This document shows, piece after piece, positions 6,211 through 12,273 of a stretch of 13,561 bases of DNA. This DNA comes from Candidatus Helarchaeota archaeon (GTDB lineage: Archaea > Asgardarchaeota > Lokiarchaeia > Helarchaeales > HEL-GB-A). Position 1 is the stretch's first letter. Every line of letters starts with the position of its first letter. The translations under genes and the position numbers were made by a program. The notes beneath the pieces are model-generated. The model saw nothing but the letters and a program-made list of their open reading frames with translations. It made no database searches and had not been told where the DNA came from. The stretch lies in contig JAEOSY010000669.1 in assembly GCA_016840125.1 (NCBI GenBank), forward strand, positions 1-13,561, given 5' to 3'.

Positions 6211-7668
6211 ATGGTGACTAAAGCAGAAAATATGGCGGATTGGATTCTTTCAGTTTCGTATGAAAAAATTCCCGAACGTGTAATTAAGACTGCAAAACAG
6301 CAACTTTTGGGTATGCTAGGGGCGTGTTTTGCTGGATCAACGACACATGGAGGGATGATACTGCTAGAAACAATAAAATCATATGAATCAAAACCAGAAG
6401 CTACGGTTTTTCCCTCGGGAACAAAAACCTCAGCGTTAAATGCTCTATATACTAACGCCGCCTTTTCAATGGCTTTCGATTACGATGATTACTTGTTAAC
6501 AACTCATACCGGAACAAGTGCTTATTCTGTTCCTTTGGCTCTAGGTGAAAAACTGGATAGTTCGGGAAAAGACCTATTGATAAGTATTGTAATTGGGAAT
6601 GAAATCATGGGGAGGGTTGGCTTATCTATATATCCACCAGGTGAGGGGCAGCAGCAGAGCTTTATCCATGCTGCTGGAGGAGCAGCAGTTGGAGGAAAAT
6701 TGTTGGGATTATCTAAAGATGAAATTGTAAATGCTCTTGGAATCGCCCTCTTTCAAGCACCCGTAACTATCACTGCAGGCTTCATGGGGCCACATTCTAA
6801 ACTACTCACTTCCTCCATCCCTGCAAAGATGGGAGTCGAGGCGGCTTATTTAGCTAAAAATGGGTTCACAGGCTGCAAAACCATCTTTGAAGACCCGCAA
6901 GGCTTCTGTAAATTTTTCTCAGAGGCAAATTATGAAAAAGTATTAGATAGTGATTTAGGGCAAGCTTGGGCCACACTCTCTCTTTCGAAAAAAATTTACC
7001 CTGGATGTGCGTACGTAGATTCAATTGCAGATGCGGTTCTAAAAATCTTAGATAAAGTAAAAAAAGCGGGAAAAATCCTGAAATATAAAGAGATTGAGAG
7101 CATAAAAGTCTCTAACTCCCTCTTAAGTACTATGATGGATGATATGTCTCGGCCTTACACTAACATTGATGAACTGAAGCGGGTAAAAAGTCCAATCGCC
7201 CTGAATTTCTTCCAGCCATATAACGTTGCTGTAATACTAATTGATCAAAAGCTAACTACGGAACAACTTACCTTAGAAAGGATTACAGACCCTGAAATAT
7301 ATGAACTCGCCAATAAAATATCCTTTTCTCCAGACATTGGTATCTCCGCGAAAAGTGGTCAAATTGTTCCTTACGGTGAAATTTCAAAACCTGACTTCCA
7401 TTTAGGTCAGTGGGATTTCGGTAATTGGAAAATGTACTGCGGTTGTAAGATTTTAATAAGAATGAATGATGGAACTAAATGGAGCGCTAAAGTTGATATT
7501 CCTACAGGAGCTGCAGGTGGCAAGAAATATCCTATGGAAAACAAATTTTCCCAAGAAGCTAGGTTGGTGGGAATACCAGAATCCCAAATAAAAGAAGCTA
7601 TAACTCTTATTAATAACTTGGAAGAACACAAAGTACGTGATCTAGTTAAATTACTGACGATCAACTAA
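6211..7668 (+). CDS. MmgE/PrpD family protein (2-methylcitrate dehydratase-like)
   Basis: 485 residues, normal family length. The family includes 2-methylcitrate dehydratase (PrpD), cis-aconitate decarboxylase and iminodisuccinate epimerase, enzymes acting on small polycarboxylates. The all-helical domain is typical: AFDYDDYLLTTHTG (88-101), GNEIMGRVG (129-137), QSFIHAAGGAAVGGKLLGLS (149-168) and KIYPGCAYVDS (261-271). His99 and Lys197 correspond to active-site positions His103 and Lys207 of human cis-aconitate decarboxylase. The His that normally follows K-x-YP-x-C (His277 there) is not seen: the segment reads AYVDSIADA. The residues after Lys197 are TSSIPAKMG where relatives have LHAGHAA. 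Activity may therefore differ from PrpD. It sits 12 nt after an SCP2-like gene. A T-rich palindrome follows the stop. Confidence 0.85.
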   Translation: MVTKAENMADWILSVSYEKIPERVIKTAKQQLLGMLGACFAGSTTHGGMILLETIKSYESKPEATVFPSGTKTSALNALYTNAAFSMAFDYDDYLLTTHTGTSAYSVPLALGEKLDSSGKDLLISIVIGNEIMGRVGLSIYPPGEGQQQSFIHAAGGAAVGGKLLGLSKDEIVNALGIALFQAPVTITAGFMGPHSKLLTSSIPAKMGVEAAYLAKNGFTGCKTIFEDPQGFCKFFSEANYEKVLDSDLGQAWATLSLSKKIYPGCAYVDSIADAVLKILDKVKKAGKILKYKEIESIKVSNSLLSTMMDDMSRPYTNIDELKRVKSPIALNFFQPYNVAVILIDQKLTTEQLTLERITDPEIYELANKISFSPDIGISAKSGQIVPYGEISKPDFHLGQWDFGNWKMYCGCKILIRMNDGTKWSAKVDIPTGAAGGKKYPMENKFSQEARLVGIPESQIKEAITLINNLEEHKVRDLVKLLTIN

Positions 7669-7675
7669 TCAAATC

Positions 7676-7689
7676 TCTTTTTAAAAAGA
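7676..7689. terminator. T-rich palindrome between convergent genes
   Basis: TCTTTTTAAAAAGA is a perfect palindrome lying 8 bases after the stop of the MmgE/PrpD gene and 27 bases after the stop of the minus-strand gene at 7717. Archaeal terminators are mostly T tracts in the coding strand, so a run of five Ts on each strand could end transcription in both directions. Confidence 0.45.
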
Positions 7690-7716
7690 AAAAATATGGA
7701 AGAATTTGAATATTAT

Positions 7717-7998
7717 TTAGAAAGACATTATGACTTTTCCAGTTTTTGGGTCAATAAAGACGGTTTTCACGCTTTCTTCGGGAATTCCGAGAGTCGGTTT
7801 CATTGCTTGAACCATGACGACTTCTTGGGGCTCTGAATCTGTGAATTTTCCTGGGTGTTCGCTCATTATCCTCTTCATTTCATTCTTGTCAATAGTTCGT
7901 ACATTAACGTTCGCATCTTTATTTTTTTCCATAAAAGCTTTAAATTCTTGATCATCCATTGCTTTGAGCTCGGCATCTTTATTATCCTTAAGCGCCAT
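7717..7998 (-). CDS. Small charged protein of unknown function (93 aa)
   Basis: I do not recognise the family. The protein is soluble-looking and highly charged; residues 1-28 (MALKDNKDAELKAMDDQEFK onward) should be helical. The rest contains VNVRTIDKNEMKRIM and a C-terminal segment KTVFIDPKTGKVIMSF that looks like a beta hairpin. No cysteines or membrane segment. The gene is real on the evidence of an SD, GGGTGA, 6 nt before ATG, and a TATA-like TTATATTTATAA (complement of 8029-8040) at a suitable distance. It is divergent from queH and convergent with the MmgE/PrpD gene, so it is probably its own transcription unit. Confidence 0.65.
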   Translation of the reverse strand: MALKDNKDAELKAMDDQEFKAFMEKNKDANVNVRTIDKNEMKRIMSEHPGKFTDSEPQEVVMVQAMKPTLGIPEESVKTVFIDPKTGKVIMSF

Positions 7999-8126
7999 TA
8001 CAATTCACCCTCTTACATAAATAATGAGTTATAAATATAATTGAAATTAAGAACATAAAAACTTTGAGATTTATTATATTCAGGATAGGGTAAAAATTTA
8101 AGGGGATTTCTGAGTTTTATTATTTA
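7999..8126. promoter_or_regulatory. Divergent promoter region for the 93-aa gene and queH
   Basis: Minus strand: TATA-like TTATATTTATAA at 8029-8040, predicting a start near 8008-8014 and a very short leader ahead of GGGTGA. Plus strand: TTTATTATATT at 8070-8080, predicting a start near 8100 and a ~25-base leader. queH has no good SD near its ATG; AGGGGAT at about 8101-8107 is 20 bases away. Confidence 0.4.
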
Positions 8127-8663
8127 ATGAATAGAATTCTTCTCCATGTCTGTTGTGGACCTTGTGCAACCCAGTCAATTATTGAATTAAAGCGAGAATC
8201 GTTTGAAGTGACTCTTTTTTTTTCTAATTCTAATATTCATCCAAAAGAAGAATATAATAGACGTTTAAACACCTTAAAAAACTATGTAGAGAAAGTGAAT
8301 GTTCCTCTAATAGTAGATGATTATAACGCTGAAGAATGGTTAAATTTAGTCAAGGGATATGAAAAAGATCCTGAGGGAGGCAAGCGTTGTCGAATTTGTA
8401 TAGAGAGCCGCCTTAAAAAAACGGCGGAGTATGCAAAAACTCACGGTTTGGAATGGTTTACAACAACCCTTACTATTAGCCCACATAAAAATGCTGAATT
8501 TATCAATAAACTAGGGGCAAAACTTGCTAAAGAAAATAATATTAGGTTTCTCTCAAAAAATTTTAAAAAACAGAACGGATTTAAAAAAAGTATCATAATA
8601 AGCAAAGAATATAATCTTTATCGCCAGAATTACTGTGGATGTATTTACTCCATTGAAAAATGA
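8127..8663 (+). CDS. queH: Epoxyqueuosine reductase QueH
   Basis: QueH reduces epoxyqueuosine to queuosine at the wobble position of GUN-anticodon tRNAs, the last step of de novo queuosine synthesis, and is the non-homologous replacement of QueG. The diagnostic cysteine motifs are all present in a 178-residue protein of normal length: HVCCGPC (7-13, Cys9, Cys10, Cys13), KRCRICIESRL (86-96, Cys88, Cys91), the KK-x-x-GF-KKS segment (148-155) and LYRQNYCGC (164-172, Cys170, Cys172). These ligate an iron-sulfur cluster and a second metal. The following gene, queA, is convergent and ends only 4 bases away; QueA makes the substrate of QueH, so the pair encodes consecutive steps despite opposite strands. 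The de novo pathway is mainly bacterial, which makes its presence here notable. Confidence 0.93.
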   Translation: MNRILLHVCCGPCATQSIIELKRESFEVTLFFSNSNIHPKEEYNRRLNTLKNYVEKVNVPLIVDDYNAEEWLNLVKGYEKDPEGGKRCRICIESRLKKTAEYAKTHGLEWFTTTLTISPHKNAEFINKLGAKLAKENNIRFLSKNFKKQNGFKKSIIISKEYNLYRQNYCGCIYSIEK

Positions 8664-8667
8664 TATC

Positions 8668-9699
8668 TCAACCGCGTTCGCAAAACATTGCATCCCCGAA
8701 ACTATAAAATCGATAATTTTTTGAGAGCGCTTCTTGGTAAGCATTTAGAATTCGCTCTTTTCCAGCAAATGCACATACCATTAAGAGCGGAGAAGATTTT
8801 GGTAAATGAAAATTAGTTAACATTCTAGCGATTTTTAATTTAAAAGAGTACCCAGGTGCAATAAATAAATCGCTCCATCCTTGAAGCTTAGTAATCGCAC
8901 CTTTTTTATTTGACGCACTCTCTAATGCCTTCATAGTTGTGGTTCCAATGATAATAAGACGATTTTTTTGCTGCAGACATTCCTCAATGACGTCTGCTGA
9001 TTCTTGGGGGATACTATAATATTCAGGGTCCATTTTATTTTTTGACAAGATATCATCATCTAACCTCATAAAGGTTGAATATCCCACATGAAGGGTGATC
9101 TTCACGAATTTAGAGCCCTTTTTCTCAATTTTCTGAATTAAATCTTTGGTAAAATGGAATCCCGCTGTAGGTGCAGCGATTGACCCATCTTTGGAGGCAT
9201 ATACAGTTTGATACCGCGATAAATCCTCCTGAGGGGTTTTAATATACGGGGGCAGCGTGATCGAGGCATATTCATCAAGGAGATCTTGGATGGGGGTTTT
9301 AGAAGTAAATTTCACAATAAATTGACCTAACTTTTTCCATTTTAAGATAGTACCAATTAATTTCCCATTTAATAGCAATATCTTAGAGCCTATCCGTAAT
9401 TTTCTCCCTTTTAATAAACACTCCCACTCATTATCCGAGTGGTTGATTTCCCGTAAAAAAAGGATTTCGACTTTGCCACCTGTTTCTTTCCTTCCGTCTA
9501 ATGAAGATGCAATAACCTTGGAGTTATTACCGACTAGGAGGTCGCCCTTTTGGATTTCATCAACAATTTGATGGAACTTTATGTGTTTTATTTTGTTTTT
9601 ATCCATAATAAGTAATTTTGATTGATCTCGCTTCGTAACTGGTCTCTGAGCAATCCTTTCTTTGGGCAAATGATATGCATAAGCATTAAGGTCTATCAT
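8668..9699 (-). CDS. queA: S-adenosylmethionine:tRNA ribosyltransferase-isomerase QueA
   Basis: QueA transfers and isomerises the ribosyl moiety of S-adenosylmethionine onto preQ1 in tRNA, giving epoxyqueuosine, in the cytosol. At 343 residues it is full length. Signatures: YHLPKERIAQRP (9-20), LLVGNNSKVI (54-63), GSIAAPTAGFHFT (172-184), ITLHVGYSTF (201-210), IGTTTMKALES (251-261), TNFHLPKSSPLLMVCAFAG (295-313) and YRFYSFGDAM (329-338). The start is set by the conserved N-terminus (MIDLNAYAYHLP); SD is weak (AAGAGA). It converges on queH, which carries the next step. preQ1 synthesis and tgt genes are not in the window. A bacterial origin by transfer is plausible; base composition does not stand out. 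Confidence 0.96.
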   Translation of the reverse strand: MIDLNAYAYHLPKERIAQRPVTKRDQSKLLIMDKNKIKHIKFHQIVDEIQKGDLLVGNNSKVIASSLDGRKETGGKVEILFLREINHSDNEWECLLKGRKLRIGSKILLLNGKLIGTILKWKKLGQFIVKFTSKTPIQDLLDEYASITLPPYIKTPQEDLSRYQTVYASKDGSIAAPTAGFHFTKDLIQKIEKKGSKFVKITLHVGYSTFMRLDDDILSKNKMDPEYYSIPQESADVIEECLQQKNRLIIIGTTTMKALESASNKKGAITKLQGWSDLFIAPGYSFKLKIARMLTNFHLPKSSPLLMVCAFAGKERILNAYQEALSKNYRFYSFGDAMFCERG

Positions 9700-9835
9700 T
9701 CTCTTAATTAACTTTATTTCGATAGATTTAACTTATGTTATTTAAACCCTAACTCGTAGTATTGGGTTGATATGAAAGAATCTTTAAGAACTTGGTAGCC
9801 GGAAAAAAATTAAAGTAAAAAAAGATGTAAATAGG

Positions 9836-10021
9836 CTAATGTAGAACAGAATCAAAGCCTGTTCGCAAGACTCTTTCAATTTCTCGATTAAAATCAGCTT
9901 TACCTTTTACACTGATAAAGCGTTCTTTTACAAGATATGGGTCGTTTATTTTGAATATAATCCGAGCACAAAAATAATCTTCGTCCTGCCACTTCTTAAT
10001 CTCTATATTACCAAAACTCAT
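9836..10021 (-). CDS. Small protein of unknown function (61 aa)
   Basis: No family recognised. The 61 residues suggest a short alpha/beta fold: MSFGNIEIKKWQDEDYFCAR and the following IIFKIND read as two strands, and the end FNREIERVLRTGFDSVLH as a helix. Despite its size it is credible because a strong SD, GGGTGAT (complement of 10028-10034), lies exactly 6 nt before ATG, the same spacing as other genes here, and a TTTAAAAAAC A/T box lies further upstream near 10060-10070. It is alone, 136 bases from queA, with a long gene-free stretch on the other side. Confidence 0.55.
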   Translation of the reverse strand: MSFGNIEIKKWQDEDYFCARIIFKINDPYLVKERFISVKGKADFNREIERVLRTGFDSVLH

Positions 10022-10410
10022 AATTCTATCACCCTAATCTAACAATTCTAGGTTTGACTTTGTTTTTTAAAGGTGTAACACTTCATGAAAAGAAAACCAT
10101 TTATAGATTAATAGAAGCGAGTATCATGGTCGTAAATATGTTGATATTTTCAGGTCGCTTGAGAGGAGATGTACTCTCCAGATATAGTCAATCATAATAT
10201 TCCAGTATTTTGCAGTAATGTTTATGGTTAAGAATTATTTCTAATTTGATGGAAATATGGAACGCAAATATCATTTGTTCTTAAAAATATTTGGAAACAA
10301 ATCATGATGAACTTGAAAAATTTAAGACGAGTTAACTGTCCATCCGGTCTCTACAAAATTCCTGCAATCTTTTCTTATTCTTCTCCATCACTAGTTTTAG
10401 GTTTGTTCCA

Positions 10411-10457
10411 GGGGGATAAGGGTGGGGTTTGATTGCTTCTCGGTGGATGGGGTGGGG
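10411..10457 (+). other. G-tract cluster, possible G-quadruplex
   Basis: Five G tracts of 3-5 bases (10411-10415, 10420-10422, 10424-10427, 10449-10452, 10454-10457) occur within 47 bases of otherwise AT-rich DNA. Three are close together, then a 21-base loop precedes the last two. A quadruplex would form on the plus strand; it lies downstream of the minus-strand mcrA-like operon. Confidence 0.4.
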
Positions 10458-10582
10458 ATTTTGAGTGTCGGAATTAGTTTTAAAATATGCCGTCAACGCT
10501 TTCTGCATATTAACTAATGTTTACCCACCTTTTTAAAGACCACAAAAAATCATTTCTTCTCTTCATATACGACAAAAATCAT

Positions 10583-10597
10583 AGGATTATTAATCCT
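10583..10597. terminator. Inverted repeat after the mcrA-like operon, candidate terminator
   Basis: AGGATTA, one base, TAATCCT form a perfect 7-bp inverted repeat about 50 bases after the last stop of the operon. On the minus strand it is followed within a few bases by T5 (GATTTTTG) and then T6 (GATTTTTTG), suiting a T-tract-dependent archaeal terminator. Confidence 0.35.
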
Positions 10598-10647
10598 TTT
10601 TCAAGACCATTAAGGAAGAATTAGACCGTAGAAATACCTCTAAATAT

Positions 10648-11190
10648 TTATGGGTTGCCGAGTGGCCAAATAGATGGGCGTGGCACCCGTTCTTTCTCTA
10701 CAGCTGCATCAAGTATATCTTTTAGATCAAGACCTGCTGTCACATTGCCAATAAGCTGTCCTGCACCCGCCCATAAAGGGGTCATAATATCGAAGTTTGG
10801 GTCCCCACTTAACACTCGCATTAAATCATAATAATTCATATGGACTAATAAATCCGCTTCTGCATCTGGAGTTCCTGGAGCAATGTCCGTTGGTGAGATC
10901 ATAATTCGTACATATTCAAATTCATCTTTTTTTGGGTGTTTAACTTCGAGGAGAATGATTCGGGAGATGAAATTACCTGCAAGCTCAACTGCATTTGGTG
11001 ATGGAACTATTTTATTTACCATGAAATCATGTAAAGCTTCAAAAGCAGTTGGTTCCTCCTGTCGTGGCATTAAAAAGTCGGTATCTAACCACCATTTGTC
11101 TGGTAATTCTTTATATTCATAACCTTTTTCTTTCGCTGGATGTCTTATCTTTTTCATTCCATTGATTTGTTTATGTTGTTCGGTCATCAT
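10648..11190 (-). CDS. SCP2-domain protein in the mcrA-like operon
   Basis: 180 residues. The C-terminal half (about 80-165) fits the SCP2 lipid-carrier domain: strands IILLEVKH and YVRIMISP, then EADLLVHMNYYDLMRVLSGD (110-129), the strand-helix unit in which the domain ends its helix in SG-D/K, and a last part LWAGAGQLIGNVTAGLDLKD resembling the usual GK-L-x-I-x-G-N/D-x-x-x-x-L-x-L-x-x-I. Residues 1-80 are tryptophan- and proline-rich with no known domain. Such domains bind acyl-CoA or lipids. It is third in a tight operon, 22 nt after the 348-residue gene, with AAGGTAAGG just before the double ATG; the second Met could equally be the start. A carrier of a hydrophobic substrate or product for the McrA-like enzyme is a reasonable inference, unproven. 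Confidence 0.7.
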   Translation of the reverse strand: MMTEQHKQINGMKKIRHPAKEKGYEYKELPDKWWLDTDFLMPRQEEPTAFEALHDFMVNKIVPSPNAVELAGNFISRIILLEVKHPKKDEFEYVRIMISPTDIAPGTPDAEADLLVHMNYYDLMRVLSGDPNFDIMTPLWAGAGQLIGNVTAGLDLKDILDAAVEKERVPRPSIWPLGNP

Positions 11191-11212
11191 CCTTACCTTT
11201 TTCTATTAATCC

Positions 11213-12259
11213 TTATTTAGGTGGATTGTATTCATCGAGAAACCGACCACCTTTAATATCTCGAGGAACCTTTTCCTCCATATTTTGAAATTTAAAATTT
11301 TCTTTCACTTTTGGTACCACTGATTTAATGGTCTGTTCAGGAATTGGCACAAATATCTCATCCCGACCAAGGACTTTATTAAGCGTTGGGCAATCTACCG
11401 ATTGATGGTGAATATAAAATCGCCCTCCTGTCGTTAAATTGGTTAAGCGTTTAATCCAGATATCTCGCGGTAAGGCAAATAATGTATTTAAAATCGGTGG
11501 TAATGGCACATATATAAACCAGCTGTCTTTGTATCCGAGCTTTTCAGCATTTACACCATCATGGACAGCTCCTAAGACTTCGTAGTTACTTTTCATTGCT
11601 ACTTGATTGTATGATCCAAGCAAACTTGCCATACAGACATAAAAGGCACTACCACTCCATTCAGGGTGCATTTCATTCCGGATATCCTTTAAAATATCCA
11701 AAACATATAGCCCCGCATCTGCTAATTTTCTCTTTTTTGGAATATCGCGCAACCGCTGACCAATTTTCAGATGCCGTCGATTCAATATCTCCCAGCCTTC
11801 CTCATCTCCATTTATAACTGGTGCAAAAAAATATCGATCAGTAATTAATCCATCCTCAACATGATTTGCCCAAATTGCAACGATTTCTCCTGTAAAATCA
11901 TCAAGTAAAACAAAACTACAATCACAATTCGCACTATAAATTAACTTAGTCGTCCCTGCTTGAAGATTGCTCGTGATAGATACCGTTGGAGGTAAAGCCC
12001 AATAATCAATATGAATCTGTTCTGTCTCACCTTTGATTAATTGAGATGCGTGTTCGATCGAATTATCCATCCGGAGAATTACTTCCTCCAATACCTCTTC
12101 GAGCATTTGATTGAAAATCGATCCTTCAACATAAACATCTTCAATAGTTTTAACGTTTGTTAAATCTGGGATTTCAATCGTATTATTTTCCAGTGCCCAC
12201 CGCGTCCTTCTTCCCAGATTCATTAAGTCTAATCCATTAAACCGCTCCCACCGCAGCAT
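11213..12259 (-). CDS. Unknown protein (348 aa) between mcrA-like and SCP2 genes
   Basis: I do not recognise this family. It lacks the landmarks of McrB (for example SHS-x-YGGGGPG), McrG (VHPPLEE, VHGHS), McrC and McrD. Visible features: an acidic helix at 49-64, a strand-rich part at 85-150 with the pair Cys112-x-Cys114 (SANCDCSFVLLDD), a helical part with GSAFYVCMASLLGSYNQ (203-219), a segment KDSWFIYVPLPP (244-255) and a final basic and acidic tail from about 316. No signal peptide or clear membrane helix, so it is probably cytosolic. The start is well fixed: GGGGTGA lies 6 nt before ATG. It begins 14 nt after the mcrA-like stop, so the two should be translated from one message and may interact. 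It could be a highly diverged or replaced subunit, or an accessory factor. Confidence 0.75.
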   Translation of the reverse strand: MLRWERFNGLDLMNLGRRTRWALENNTIEIPDLTNVKTIEDVYVEGSIFNQMLEEVLEEVILRMDNSIEHASQLIKGETEQIHIDYWALPPTVSITSNLQAGTTKLIYSANCDCSFVLLDDFTGEIVAIWANHVEDGLITDRYFFAPVINGDEEGWEILNRRHLKIGQRLRDIPKKRKLADAGLYVLDILKDIRNEMHPEWSGSAFYVCMASLLGSYNQVAMKSNYEVLGAVHDGVNAEKLGYKDSWFIYVPLPPILNTLFALPRDIWIKRLTNLTTGGRFYIHHQSVDCPTLNKVLGRDEIFVPIPEQTIKSVVPKVKENFKFQNMEEKVPRDIKGGRFLDEYNPPK

Positions 12260-12265
12260 TCATCT

Positions 12266-12272
12266 TCACCCC
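12266..12272 (-). promoter_or_regulatory. Strong SD deciding the start of the 348-aa gene
   Basis: The complement reads GGGGTGA, 6 bases before the ATG at 12259 and just after the mcrA-like stop codon (12274-12276). It matches the anti-SD of archaeal 16S rRNA and shows that the downstream gene is independently initiated within the operon. Confidence 0.6.
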
Positions 12273-12273
12273 A

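Larger units (their letters stand above)
10022..10647. other. Gene-free stretch of about 600 bases
   Basis: No open frame longer than about 20 codons with a plausible start was seen on either strand, and no tRNA-like cloverleaf. The left part should contain the promoter of the 61-residue gene. Otherwise I see a small hairpin GGAGA/TCTCC (10165-10179), a G-rich cluster (10411-10457) and a terminator-like inverted repeat (10583-10597). It might hide an unannotated small RNA. Confidence 0.5.

Noticed and set aside
10022..10647. CRISPR array or tRNA gene in the gene-free stretch
   Set aside because: No regularly spaced repeats and no cloverleaf or TTCRA T-loop motif in a proper setting.
11213..12259. 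Reading the 348-residue gene as mcrB or mcrG
   Set aside because: Position invites this, but none of the signature motifs of either subunit is present and the length fits neither.
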